Shown: in pieces, positions 23,590 to 32,099 of the stretch
Layout of the letters: each line of letters starts with the position of its first letter
How positions within the stretch are numbered: the stretch's first letter is position 1
Source of the DNA: Pseudomonadota bacterium
GTDB taxonomy: Bacteria; Pseudomonadota; Gammaproteobacteria; Burkholderiales; Burkholderiaceae_C
Length of the DNA stretch: 39,404 bases
Assembly: GCA_018241185.1 (NCBI GenBank)
Contig: JAFEEH010000245.1
Location: 1 to 39,404 of the forward strand
Direction: 5' to 3'
The notes under the pieces: generated by a model
The model's database searches: none
Seen by the model: the letters and a program-made list of their open reading frames with translations, nothing else
What the model was told of the DNA's origin: nothing
Program-made: the position numbers and the translations under genes

Positions 23590-24381
23590 ATGAGCACTCT
23601 GAATCAGAGCGACGTCGTTCGACTCGCCGAACTCCTCGAAGCCGCCGAACTCCAGGCGCGCGACGTGACCAAGATCACCGATGACTATCCCGGCATGGAC
23701 TGGGACGACGCCTACGCCATCCAGGAGGCCCTGCGTGGCCTCAAGGAAGGGCGTGGCCACAAGATCGTCGGCCTGAAGGCAGGGTTGACCTCCTTCGCCA
23801 AGATGAAGCAGATGGGCGTGACGAGTCCCGTGTTCGGTTTCGTGGCCGACTACATGGCGCGGCCCGACGGCGGCGAGATCGAAGCCTCGCAGCTCATCCA
23901 CCCCAAGGTCGAGGCCGAGATCTGCATCGTCACCAAGGCGCCGCTCAAGGGCCCCGGATGTCATGTCGCCGCAGTCATGGCTGCCACCGACTTCGTGATT
24001 CCGGCCGTCGAGGTGATCGATTCGCGCTACCGTGACTTCAAGTTCGACCTCAAGAGCGTGATCGCCGACAACACCTCGGCGTCGCGGTTCGTGATCGGTG
24101 GGCGGATGTGCGACCTGTCCGAGCTCGACCTGCGCACCCTGGGCGTGGTGCTCGAAAAGAACGGCGAGGTGGTGAGCATGGCGGCCGGTGCGGCAGTTCT
24201 AGGCCATCCGCTCGCGGCCGTGGCAATGCTCGCCAACCACCTCGGCCAGCGCGGCCAGGAGATTCCGGCCGGGACCTTCATCATGACCGGCGGCGTGACC
24301 GAGGCCATTGCGGTGGAGGCGGGCGACAGCGTGGCGGTGCGCTTCCAGGACCTGGGCACCGTTTCAATGCGTTTCGTCTGA
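23590..24381 (+). CDS. xylI: 4-oxalocrotonate decarboxylase
   Basis: A 263-residue paralogue of the hydratase, of the XylI/DmpH type. It decarboxylates 2-oxo-3-hexenedioate to 2-hydroxypenta-2,4-dienoate and usually forms a complex with the hydratase. Signature parts are KIVGLKAGLTSFAKMKQMGV, HPKVEAEICIV, IPAVEVIDSRYRDFKFD, ADNTSASRFVIGG and TGGVTEAIAVEAGD. AAGGA precedes the ATG at 23590 by about 11 bases. Order hydratase-decarboxylase-tautomerase follows the canonical meta operon. Confidence 0.9.
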   Translation: MSTLNQSDVVRLAELLEAAELQARDVTKITDDYPGMDWDDAYAIQEALRGLKEGRGHKIVGLKAGLTSFAKMKQMGVTSPVFGFVADYMARPDGGEIEASQLIHPKVEAEICIVTKAPLKGPGCHVAAVMAATDFVIPAVEVIDSRYRDFKFDLKSVIADNTSASRFVIGGRMCDLSELDLRTLGVVLEKNGEVVSMAAGAAVLGHPLAAVAMLANHLGQRGQEIPAGTFIMTGGVTEAIAVEAGDSVAVRFQDLGTVSMRFV

Positions 24382-24396
24382 GCCTGAGTCCCTGCC

Positions 24397-24690
24397 ATGC
24401 CCATCGCACAGATCCATCTGATCGAAGGACGCACGGAGGCGCAGAAGCAGGCCGTGATCGAAAAGGTCACACAGGCCCTGATCGACGCTGTGGGGGCTCC
24501 GCAAGAAAGTGTGCGGGTGCTGATCCATGACGTGCCGGCGGAGAACTGGGGGATTGCCGGAACGTCGGCCAAGTCGCGCGGCCGCGGCAAGGCGATGCCG
24601 CCTTCGGATTCGACGGTGCCGGATGCGTCGGCCGTCTCGGCGCAACTGAGCCGTCGGCTCGCGCCGCCTTCGCGCAACGGAAGAAACTGA
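24397..24690 (+). CDS. xylH: 4-oxalocrotonate tautomerase with C-terminal extension
   Basis: A 97-residue tautomerase. Pro2 of the encoded chain (catalytic Pro1 after Met removal), R12 (EGRTEAQK) and the VRVLIHD Arg are in place, so it should interconvert the enol and keto forms of 4-oxalocrotonate. Normal family members end near residue 62-76. Here the chain continues for about 35 residues in a polar, Ser/Pro/Arg-rich tail (from KSRGRGKAMPP to the end). The tail could be disordered or the result of a lost stop codon. The gene starts 15 bases after the decarboxylase. Confidence 0.85.
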   Translation: MPIAQIHLIEGRTEAQKQAVIEKVTQALIDAVGAPQESVRVLIHDVPAENWGIAGTSAKSRGRGKAMPPSDSTVPDASAVSAQLSRRLAPPSRNGRN

Positions 24691-24751
24691 GGCCGCCGGC
24701 CTCGACCCCACGAAGGCGCTCCGCACCAGCGCCACCCACAGAGAAGCACGC

Positions 24752-27700
24752 ATGGCCACCAAAAAAGACAGACCCAACAACTTCACGCAGCAGGAAGGCG
24801 AAATCCACCTCGGTGGCATCGATGCACTGGTGCGCCTCACGCTGGACCAGATCCGCACCGACGCGCGGCGCGGGCTGAAGACGGGCATGTTCGTCAGTGG
24901 CTACCGCGGTTCGCCCGTCGGCATGCTGGATGCATCGCTGATCAGGCAGCAGAAACTGCTGGAAGAACACAACATCCGTTTCGTCGACGGCCTGAACGAA
25001 GACCTCGCCGCGACGGCGGTGTGGGGTACGCAGATGATGCATACCGTCGGCCAGCAGAAGTTCGACGGCGTGACCGGCATGTGGTACGGCAAGGCCCCGG
25101 GTGTTGACCGCAGCGGCGATGCGCTCAAGCATGCCAACTACACCGGCACGGGAAAGAACGGTGGCGTGCTTGCCGTGGTGGGCGACGATCCCAGCTGCAA
25201 GAGCTCGTCTCTGTGCAGCCAGTCCGAGCCGATGCTGTTCCACGTGGGCATGCCCTCGCTCTACCCGGGCAATGTGCAGGAGATCCTCGATCTGGGCCTG
25301 CACGGCTACAACATGTCGCGCCTGTCGGGCCTGTGGGTGGGCCTGAAGATCGTCACCAACGTGGCCGATGGCAGTGGCACTGCCAGTGTCTCGCCCGAGC
25401 GGCTGAACTTCGTCACTCCCGACCTGAGCTTCGACGGCAAGATCTTCACGCCGAACATGAATCTCGGCATGAACGTGCGCTCCGAGGCGCTCGAGATGGA
25501 GCAGTCGCTCTACACCCGCAGGCTCGAGGTGGCCAAGCGCTATGCGCGGGAGAACCGGCTCAACAACGTCGTGTTCGAGAACCGCGATGCCTGGCTCGGC
25601 ATCATCACCGCCGGGAAGACCTACAACGACCTGCGCCAGGCCTTCCTCGAGTTGGGGCTGGATGACGAAGCGCTGCGTCGCTACGGCATCCGCATTCTCA
25701 AGATGGGCATGCTCTTCCCGATGGAGCCCACGGTCGTGCGCGATTTCGCCAAGGGCCTGGAAGAAATCTTCGTCATCGAGGAGAAGCGTCCCTTCCTGGA
25801 GATGTTCGCGAAGAACGTTCTTTACGGGATGGCCAACGCGCCACGCATCGTCGGCAAGTTCGACGAAGAGGAGAAGGAACTGCTGCCGCACTACGGCGAG
25901 TTCGAATCGGACGTGATCGGCCGGGCGTTGACCAGGCGTCTCTCGCGCAAGGCGAACGTCGAGTCGGCCGAAGCCTGGCTCAAGCGCCTTGACGAGATCC
26001 ACGCCCGCGTAAAGCTCGCCACCTCCACGCGCACCGCCTGGTACTGTTCCGGCTGTCCGCACAACAGCTCGACCCAGGCTGTGGATGGCAGCATCGTCTC
26101 CGCCGGGATCGGCTGCCACACGATGGCGATGTGGATGGATCGCAACGTCGTGATGGGCACCCACATGGGCGCGGAGGGTGCGCAGTGGATCGGCATGGCG
26201 CCGTTCACCGACACGAAGCACATCTTCCAGAACATGGGCGACGGCACATACGCCCATTCGGGCAGCCTCGCGATCCGCTACGCGGCGTCCACCAACGCCA
26301 ACATCACTTTCAAGCTGCTGCGCAACGCCCACACATCCATGACGGGGGGGCAGGAGATCATGGGCGCGCACCCGGTGGCGAACATGGTGGCGGACCTGCT
26401 GGCCAACGGTGTGAAGAAGGTCATCGTCACCACCAACGACCTGACCCCGTACCAGGGCATCAGTTTGGCGGGCGCCACCGAGGTGTGGCACCGCGATCGC
26501 CTGGATGAAGCGCAACGTACGCTGGCCGGAATCCCGGGCACGACGGTGCTCGTGCACGATCAGGAATGCGCTGCCGAGCTCCGTCGCGCCAGAAGTCGAG
26601 GCAAGGCCGAGGAACCCGCCGAGGTCACCGTCATCAACGAGCGCGTGTGCGAAGGCTGCGGCGACTGCGGCGTCAAGTCCAACTGCATGAGCGTCGAGCC
26701 GGTCGAGACCGAATTCGGGCGCAAGACGCGCATCCATCAGTCCTCGTGCAACAAGGACTTCTCGTGCGTCAAGGGCTTCTGCCCCTCTTTCCTGACCATC
26801 ACGCCGCATGCCGAGCCGGCATCGGCCGACGGTGCGAAGAAGAAGCGGAAGAAGGGCCGTATCCCCGTGCTGGACAGGGCCCTGCCCGAGCCGGTCGTCA
26901 AGGTCGACGACAGCTTCGGATTCGGTATCCATGTGATGGGCATCGGCGGCACGGGGTCGGTGACCGTGGTGGCCACCATCGCCAATGCCGCGCGGCTGGA
27001 GGGCAAGCACGTCGTCGGGCTGGACCAGACGGGCCTCGCGCAGAAGGGTGGGGCGGTGATCTCCGACATCAAGATCACACGCGACCCGTTCAGCGGGTCC
27101 AACAAGATCTCCGATGGCCGCACCGACCTGTACCTGGGGTTCGACATTCTGAATGCGACGGATCCGAAGAACCTGGACAAGTGCCTGCCCGAGCGCACGA
27201 TCGCCGTGGTCTCGACCACTCGCACGCCCACGGGCCAGATGATCGCCAATCGCAGGGTGGCTTTCCCGATCGTTCCGGACTTGACTGGCGGCATCGACCG
27301 CGTGACCCGCAAGGAGCACAACGTCTATCTCGATGGGCAGGCGCTGGCCGAAGGCCTGTTCGGCGACGCGATGGCGACCAACAACTTCATGGTCGGCGTG
27401 GCCTTCCAGGCCGGGACGATTCCGCTCAAGGCCGAATCGATCGAGGCCGCGATCGAAGCCTCGGGCGTCGGTGTCGAGCAGAGCCTGGCGGCCTTCCGCT
27501 GGGGCCGCATGGCGGTGGTGGACCGGGCATTCGTGCTCGCGGAAATCGCCAAGCATGCGCGGGCCCAGGCCACACCGAAGCTCACCGCGCAAGCGCGCGC
27601 GATCGTCGAGGCCGCGGGCGCGCATGGGGAGACGCGGCGCCTGCTGGAAGTTCGGGTGCCCGAACTCATCGAGTTCCAGGACGAGTCCTATGCCCGCCGC

Positions 27701-28318
27701 TACGCGAGCACCGTCGCCAAGGTGGTGGCCGCCGAGCGCCGGGTGATGCCCGAGTCGAGCCAGCTGTCGGAGGCAGCCGCGCGCTACCTCTACAAGCTCA
27801 TGGCCTACAAGGACGAGTACGAAGTGGCACGGTTGCACACGGACCCGGCCTTCCTCGCCGAGCTCGATGCCATGTTCCCGAACGGCTACAGCGTCAAGTA
27901 CAACCTCGCTCCGCCGACGATTTCCAAGCGCGATCCTGCAACGGGCCACCTGATCAAGCAGCAGTTCGGCCCCTGGGTGCGAACGGCTTTCAAATGGCTC
28001 ACCCGTTTCAAGGGTCTGCGCGGGGGCATGCTCGACATGTTCGGCAAGACGGAGGAGCGACGCATGGAGCGCCAACTCATCGAGGAGTACATCGGCGAGC
28101 TCGACGAGATCTCGCGTCAGCTGAGCGCGGCAAACCACGCGCACGCAGTCGCGCTCGCGCAGGTGCCCGACGAGATTCGTGGCTACGGCCACGTCAAGGA
28201 GAAGAGCGTGGCCGAAGCCAGCGTTCTGCGGACAAAGCGCCGCAATGCCTTCCTGGCCGCGATGCACGACCGCGCGCCAGCAGCGCGGACCGCGGTGGTC
28301 GAAGAAGAAGTCGCCTGA
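24752..28318 (+). CDS. Fused indolepyruvate:ferredoxin oxidoreductase-type 2-oxoacid oxidoreductase
   Basis: A 1188-residue single-chain 2-oxoacid:ferredoxin oxidoreductase of the aerobic IorA-IorB fusion type. The order is an alpha-like N-terminal region (FVSGYRGSPVGMLD, then WYGKAPGVDRSGDALKHAN), a thiamine-diphosphate region (CSGCPHN near 434, GDGTYAHSGSLA, HTSMTGGQ), a ferredoxin-like Cys cluster at about 630-675 (CEGCGDCG, SNC, SSC, DFSCVKGFC), a gamma-like domain (GIGGTGSVTVV, about 725-930, with GLAQKGGAVISDIK) and a family-specific C-terminus. It oxidatively decarboxylates 2-oxoacids to acyl-CoA and reduces ferredoxin. Known relatives prefer aryl pyruvates. In this operon, 4-hydroxy-2-oxovalerate is an attractive untested substrate. 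Confidence 0.85.
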   Translation: MATKKDRPNNFTQQEGEIHLGGIDALVRLTLDQIRTDARRGLKTGMFVSGYRGSPVGMLDASLIRQQKLLEEHNIRFVDGLNEDLAATAVWGTQMMHTVGQQKFDGVTGMWYGKAPGVDRSGDALKHANYTGTGKNGGVLAVVGDDPSCKSSSLCSQSEPMLFHVGMPSLYPGNVQEILDLGLHGYNMSRLSGLWVGLKIVTNVADGSGTASVSPERLNFVTPDLSFDGKIFTPNMNLGMNVRSEALEMEQSLYTRRLEVAKRYARENRLNNVVFENRDAWLGIITAGKTYNDLRQAFLELGLDDEALRRYGIRILKMGMLFPMEPTVVRDFAKGLEEIFVIEEKRPFLEMFAKNVLYGMANAPRIVGKFDEEEKELLPHYGEFESDVIGRALTRRLSRKANVESAEAWLKRLDEIHARVKLATSTRTAWYCSGCPHNSSTQAVDGSIVSAGIGCHTMAMWMDRNVVMGTHMGAEGAQWIGMAPFTDTKHIFQNMGDGTYAHSGSLAIRYAASTNANITFKLLRNAHTSMTGGQEIMGAHPVANMVADLLANGVKKVIVTTNDLTPYQGISLAGATEVWHRDRLDEAQRTLAGIPGTTVLVHDQECAAELRRARSRGKAEEPAEVTVINERVCEGCGDCGVKSNCMSVEPVETEFGRKTRIHQSSCNKDFSCVKGFCPSFLTITPHAEPASADGAKKKRKKGRIPVLDRALPEPVVKVDDSFGFGIHVMGIGGTGSVTVVATIANAARLEGKHVVGLDQTGLAQKGGAVISDIKITRDPFSGSNKISDGRTDLYLGFDILNATDPKNLDKCLPERTIAVVSTTRTPTGQMIANRRVAFPIVPDLTGGIDRVTRKEHNVYLDGQALAEGLFGDAMATNNFMVGVAFQAGTIPLKAESIEAAIEASGVGVEQSLAAFRWGRMAVVDRAFVLAEIAKHARAQATPKLTAQARAIVEAAGAHGETRRLLEVRVPELIEFQDESYARRYASTVAKVVAAERRVMPESSQLSEAAARYLYKLMAYKDEYEVARLHTDPAFLAELDAMFPNGYSVKYNLAPPTISKRDPATGHLIKQQFGPWVRTAFKWLTRFKGLRGGMLDMFGKTEERRMERQLIEEYIGELDEISRQLSAANHAHAVALAQVPDEIRGYGHVKEKSVAEASVLRTKRRNAFLAAMHDRAPAARTAVVEEEVA

Positions 28319-28339
28319 TCGTTTCCTGGAGAACGGCGT

Positions 28340-28771
28340 ATGAACAAGCTGAACGGTTTCGACATCGAGGACCTCGAGCCCGGCATGAGCGCGAGCTTCG
28401 CCAAGACCATCACCGAGGCGGACATCATCCTCTTCGCCGGTGCGTCGGGCGACAACAACGCCATGCACATCAACGAGGAGTTCGCCCGCCAGACGCAGTT
28501 CAAGGGCCGCATCGCACACGGCATGCTGACTGCGAGCGTGATCTCGGCCGCCATCGCCGGCCGCCTGCCGGGGCCCGGCACCGTCTACCTGGGGCAGAGC
28601 CTGCGCTTCAAGGCGCCGGTGCGCCCGGGCGACACCGTGCACGCCACGGTGACGGTCAAGGAGCTGATGCGGGAAAAGGGCCGGGCGACGCTGACCACGG
28701 TCTGCCGGGTGGGAGACACGGTGGTGATCGACGGCGAGGCGGTCGTGATGCCGACCTCGCGCGGTGCCTGA
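28340..28771 (+). CDS. MaoC-like (R)-specific enoyl-CoA hydratase
   Basis: A 143-residue hot-dog-fold hydratase of the MaoC/PhaJ type. The catalytic pair D38 and H43 lies in ASGDNNAMHINEEFA, followed by GRIAHGML. PhaJ-type enzymes hydrate crotonyl-CoA to (R)-3-hydroxybutyryl-CoA. It lies 21 bases after the oxidoreductase, with TGGAGA about 8 bases before the ATG, and 78 bases before a crotonase of opposite stereochemistry. Together the pair could epimerise 3-hydroxyacyl-CoA through the enoyl-CoA. The substrate is inferred from family and position. Confidence 0.85.
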   Translation: MNKLNGFDIEDLEPGMSASFAKTITEADIILFAGASGDNNAMHINEEFARQTQFKGRIAHGMLTASVISAAIAGRLPGPGTVYLGQSLRFKAPVRPGDTVHATVTVKELMREKGRATLTTVCRVGDTVVIDGEAVVMPTSRGA

Positions 28772-28849
28772 GGCGCAAGGCCATCGCGTGAACCGGGCGC
28801 TCATCAAGCCCGCGTGCGACCTGGCCGGCCCGACGAAGCGAGTGAACAC

Positions 28850-29638
28850 ATGAACTACGAAACCATCCTGACAGCCGAGCTGGGCGAAGGCGAGCTGCGA
28901 ACGGGCGTCATCACGCTCCATCGTGTCGAGCAGCTCAATGCGCTGAACGACGCACTGATGGACGAGCTGGGCGCCGCGCTCAAGGGCTACGACGCCGACG
29001 ACGGCATTGGCTGCATCATCGTCACGGGCTGCGATCGCGCTTTCGCGGCCGGCGCCGACATCTCGGCGATGGCGGCCTTCGACCACATGCAGGTCTACAA
29101 GGACGACTACATCACCCGCAACTGGGAAGTGCTTGCCACCGTTCGCAAACCGGTGATTGCGGCGGTCGCCGGCTTTGCATTGGGAGGCGGCTGCGAGCTG
29201 GCGATGATGTGCGACATCGTGATCGCTGCCGACAACGCGCGCTTCGGACAGCCGGAGATCAAGCTGGGGGTGATGCCCGGCGCCGGCGGCACGCAGCGGC
29301 TGCCGCGCGCAGTGGGCAAGGCGATGGCGATGGACATGGTGCTCACCTCGCGTCTGCTGAACGCCGACGAGGCATTGCGTGCAGGGCTGGTCTCGCGAGT
29401 GGTGCCGCTGGATCGGCTGATCGAGGAAGCGTTGGCGGTGTCGGCGACGGTCTGCGGGCTGAGCATGCCCAGCGTGATGATGGCCAAGGAGGCGATCAAC
29501 CGCGCGTTCGAATCGTCACTGGCTGAAGGCGTCCGTTATGAGCGCAGGCTCTTCCATTCGCTCTTCGGGACGGCGGACCAGAAGGAAGGCATGTCGGCCT
29601 TCCTGTCCAAGCGCAAGCCCCAATTCACACATCGGTGA
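28850..29638 (+). CDS. Enoyl-CoA hydratase (crotonase family)
   Basis: A 262-residue crotonase with both catalytic glutamates of true hydratases: E116 ([11 protein letters not shown]) and E136 ([15 protein letters not shown]). The oxyanion-hole loop FAAGADI lies near 65-71. It resembles PaaF/short-chain enoyl-CoA hydratases, giving (S)-3-hydroxyacyl-CoA. The ATG at 28850 begins the conserved region; the ribosome-binding site is weak. It is the last gene of the catabolic operon. Only a small hairpin (29649-29666, no T-tract) follows. Confidence 0.9.
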   Translation: MNYETILTAELGEGELRTGVITLHRVEQLNALNDALMDELGAALKGYDADDGIGCIIVTGCDRAFAAGADISAMAAFDHMQVYKDDYITRNWEVLATVRKPVIAAVAGFALGGGCELAMMCDIVIAADNARFGQPEIKLGVMPGAGGTQRLPRAVGKAMAMDMVLTSRLLNADEALRAGLVSRVVPLDRLIEEALAVSATVCGLSMPSVMMAKEAINRAFESSLAEGVRYERRLFHSLFGTADQKEGMSAFLSKRKPQFTHR

Positions 29639-29648
29639 GCGCCTTGCG

Positions 29649-29666
29649 CTGACCGAGGCCGGTCAG
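29649..29666 (+). terminator. Weak hairpin after the catabolic operon
   Basis: A 6-bp stem (CTGACC / GGTCAG) with a 6-base loop lies 11 bases after the crotonase stop. It lacks a T-tract, so it marks the operon end only tentatively. The remaining 160 bases to the next gene show nothing else recognisable. Confidence 0.25.
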
Positions 29667-29829
29667 CCCGGTCTGACGAGGCCCGCGCACCGGCCCGAAG
29701 CGCAGACGCCCGATGCATGGCACCGGGCCCTATCTGGCAGGGTTGGCCTTCGAACGGCGGTCGGCCGGACCATCCGCCGCGCTCCCCACTGGCGGTTGCG
29801 GCCAGCCCCGGCGCGTGCCGGCTGGTACG

Positions 29830-30156
29830 TCAGGGTCCATAGAACGTCACGCCCGACGGGCGGTAGTACCCCGGCGGCGGGCCGTAGTACACCGGCGCGG
29901 GCCGGTAGTAGACCGGCGGGGGCGGCCGGTAGTACACCGGTGCGGCGGGGCGGTAGTACGCCGGGGGCGGCGCGTAGTAGGCAGGCGGTGCCGTGTAGAC
30001 CGGCGCCGGTGCGTAGTACGGTTGCGCCACACCGACGGCGACGCCGGGCAGGCCCACACCGATCGACCATGACACATGGGCCTGGGCCGCGCCCACGGCC
30101 AGCAGGCCTGCCGCCGCGAGGGCGGCAGCGACGAATTTCGAAACACGGGAAGACAT
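29830..30156 (-). CDS. Exported tyrosine/proline-rich repeat protein
   Basis: A 108-residue protein with a clear Sec signal peptide (SSRVSKFVAAALAAAGLLAVGAAQA, cleavage near 26). A short VSWSIGVGLPG segment follows, then about 60 residues of imperfect repeats of the type PVYYRPPPPVYY, PAYYAPPP and PGYYRP. It is probably a periplasmic or surface protein of low complexity; similar proteins are common and uncharacterised in Burkholderiales. The ATG at 30156 has AGGAG 6 bases upstream. It is convergent with the catabolic operon and divergent from the GST gene. Confidence 0.75.
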   Translation of the reverse strand: MSSRVSKFVAAALAAAGLLAVGAAQAHVSWSIGVGLPGVAVGVAQPYYAPAPVYTAPPAYYAPPPAYYRPAAPVYYRPPPPVYYRPAPVYYGPPPGYYRPSGVTFYGP

Positions 30157-30303
30157 GGAAGGCTCCTGCATGCGGCGGTGCGAGGGACCGCCCAGGCCCT
30201 CACAACGCGGCAACGATTGCCAATGCCGACGCGCTCTGGTGTCCAAAGGTAAATCGCCGGACGGCCGACTTGCGCTCGTGGCTTGTCGCGGCATCCTCTC
30301 GGC

Positions 30304-31068
30304 ATGACCCCGCCCACCGCCTCCTCCTCCGACACTTCCACGCTCTATCGCCTGCACTACTGGCCCACCATCCAGGGGCGTGGCGAGTTCGTGCGCCTGG
30401 CGCTGGAGGCCGCCGGTGCACCCTATGTGGACGTCGCGCGCGGCGCGCCGTCCAGCGGCGGCGGCGCCGCCGCGTTGATGGCGGCGCTCGACGATCCGCA
30501 CAACCCGCGACCCGCGTTCGCGCCGCCCTTCCTGGTCGACGGCGACGTCGTGGTGGCCCAGACCGCGGCCATCCTGCTGTACCTCGGCCCGCGGCTCGGC
30601 CTGGTGGGCGAGGGCGAGGCCGACCGCGTTTGGACGCACCAGCTTCAGCTCACCATCGCCGACGCCGTGGCCGAGGCGCACGACACGCACCACCCGCTGG
30701 CCACCAGCGCCTACTACGAGGACCAGCGCGAGGCGGCCCTCGAACGCAGCCGGGCCTTCCGCGAGGAGCGCATCCCGAAGTTCCTCCGTTGGTTCGAACG
30801 CGTCCTGCAGCGCAACCCGGCGGGCGACGCGCACCTGGTGGGCGATGCGCTGAGCTATGCCGACCTGTCGCTGTTCCAGCTCGTGGCCGGGCTGCGTTAC
30901 GCCTTCCCCAAGGCGACGGCCCGCGTGCTGGCCGACACGCCTGCGGTCGCGCGCCTGCACACGAACGTGGCGCGACGGCAGCGCGTGAAGGCCTACCTCG
31001 AGAGCCCGCGCCGCATCGCGTTCAACGAGGAAGGCATCTTCCGCCACTACCCCGAGCTGGACGGCTGA
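30304..31068 (+). CDS. Glutathione S-transferase family protein
   Basis: A 254-residue cytosolic GST. The N-terminal thioredoxin-like domain (about 15-100) opens with LYRLHYWPTIQGRGEFVRLALEAAG, like sigma/alpha-type GSTs, and contains the PPFLVDGDVVVAQTAAILLYL glutathione-binding segment. The C-terminal helical domain carries GDALSYADLSLFQ, the family N-capping box region. Residues 45-70 hold a Gly/Ala-rich insertion. The start at 30304 is preferred to 30283, as neither has a strong ribosome-binding site and the conserved part begins later. Its substrate is unknown. Confidence 0.85.
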   Translation: MTPPTASSSDTSTLYRLHYWPTIQGRGEFVRLALEAAGAPYVDVARGAPSSGGGAAALMAALDDPHNPRPAFAPPFLVDGDVVVAQTAAILLYLGPRLGLVGEGEADRVWTHQLQLTIADAVAEAHDTHHPLATSAYYEDQREAALERSRAFREERIPKFLRWFERVLQRNPAGDAHLVGDALSYADLSLFQLVAGLRYAFPKATARVLADTPAVARLHTNVARRQRVKAYLESPRRIAFNEEGIFRHYPELDG

Positions 31069-31084
31069 ATTTTGGATCAAAAAG

Positions 31085-31132
31085 GCTTGCAGCGCCCGTG
31101 GAACGGACGCCAGCAGCTATCGAAAACGTAGC
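31085..31132 (+). repeat. Intergenic palindromic repeat, copy 1 of 3
   Basis: The element pattern is GCYTGCARCGCCCG, a short loop, a CGG-CGC arm, then an AGCAGCTATCGA box. Copy 1 lies between the convergent ends of the GST gene and rsmI and may act as a bidirectional terminator. Other copies are at 34264-34312 and, inverted, at 38430-38480. Confidence 0.7.
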
Positions 31133-31142
31133 AAACGGGCTT

Positions 31143-32099
31143 TCAGGCGGCGTCGCCTTCGCCTTTCCATTGCAGCGCCAGCGCGTAGAGCGCGTTGCGC
31201 GGTGCTTTCGTGATGTCGGCGGCCAGCTTGACCGCCGCCTTGGTCGGCAGCTCGGCCAGCAGCAGCCGCAGCACGCGCTGGGCCTCGGCGTCGGGGCCGG
31301 TGCCATCGGCCGCCTCGGCCAGCGGGTGCAGCACCAGCGCGAATTCGCCCCGCGTGCGCTGCGGCGAGGCCGCCAGCCAATCCGCCAGGGCCTCGGCCGG
31401 CACGGTGTCGACCTCCTCGAACTGCTTGGTCAGCTCGCGCCCGACCGTCACGCCGCGTGCGCCCAGCACCGCGAGTGCGCGCGCCAGGGCCTCGATGCGA
31501 TGCGGCGCCTCCAGCAGCACCACGGGGCGCGCCTCGGCGGCCAGCGCCTGGATCGCCCGCTCGCGCTCGGCCGCCTTGTTCGGCAGGAAGCCGGCAAAGA
31601 CGAAGCCCGTGCCTTCGGCTTCGCCGCCCACCAGGCCGGCCGCGCCGACCAGCGTGGTCACGCTGCTGGCGCCCGGCAGCGGCAGCACGCGCAGCCGCGC
31701 GGCGCGCACGGCGGCCACCAGCCGTGCGCCGGGGTCGCTCACGCCGGGCGTGCCGGCGTCGCTGACGTAGGCGATGCGCTGGCCCTGCTGCAGCCGCGCG
31801 ACCACCGCCTGCGCGGCCTCGGCCTCGTTGTGCTGGTGCACGGCCAGCATCTGCGTGCCCGGCCGGTCGATGCCGTAGGCGCGCAGCAGCTGCTGGGTGT
31901 GGCGCGTGTCCTCGCAGGCGATGGCATCGGCCACATGGGCCAGCACGTGCAGCGCGCGCAGCGTGATGTCGGCCAGGTTGCCGATGGGCGTGGCGACGAC
32001 ATAGAGCGTGCCCTCCGGATAATGCTGCGCACCCGCGGCATCGCGCGCGGCCTGCAGAGCGGCGCCGAAGCCGGCGGAAGAGGGGAGGGCATTCACCAT
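31143..32099 (-). CDS. rsmI: 16S rRNA (cytidine(1402)-2'-O)-methyltransferase
   Basis: A 318-residue tetrapyrrole-methylase-fold enzyme that 2'-O-methylates C1402 of 16S rRNA using S-adenosylmethionine. Family motifs are LYVVATPIGNLADITLRA, CEDTRHTQQLL, YVSDAGTPGVSDPG, LPGASSVTTL, FAGFLPNK, EAPHRIEAL and VGRELTKQFEEV. Length is a little above the typical 286 because of a 27-residue N-terminal lead. The ATG at 32099 overlaps the yraN ATG on the other strand; a later non-ATG start closer to YPEGTLYVV remains possible. The neighbourhood rsmI-yraN-SIS-dolP is the conserved proteobacterial one. Confidence 0.95.
   Translation of the reverse strand: MVNALPSSAGFGAALQAARDAAGAQHYPEGTLYVVATPIGNLADITLRALHVLAHVADAIACEDTRHTQQLLRAYGIDRPGTQMLAVHQHNEAEAAQAVVARLQQGQRIAYVSDAGTPGVSDPGARLVAAVRAARLRVLPLPGASSVTTLVGAAGLVGGEAEGTGFVFAGFLPNKAAERERAIQALAAEARPVVLLEAPHRIEALARALAVLGARGVTVGRELTKQFEEVDTVPAEALADWLAASPQRTRGEFALVLHPLAEAADGTGPDAEAQRVLRLLLAELPTKAAVKLAADITKAPRNALYALALQWKGEGDAA

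Noticed and set aside
24467-29086. A 1539-codon open frame on the minus strand opposite the oxidoreductase, MaoC and crotonase genes
   Set aside because: It is fully antisense to well-identified genes, has a composition typical of GC-rich shadow frames (His/Arg/Val/Glu-rich, no domain) and no start signals.
29830-31080. Extension of the Tyr/Pro-rich protein frame upstream to 416 residues
   Set aside because: The extra part is antisense to the GST gene; the signal peptide and ribosome-binding site fix the start at 30156.
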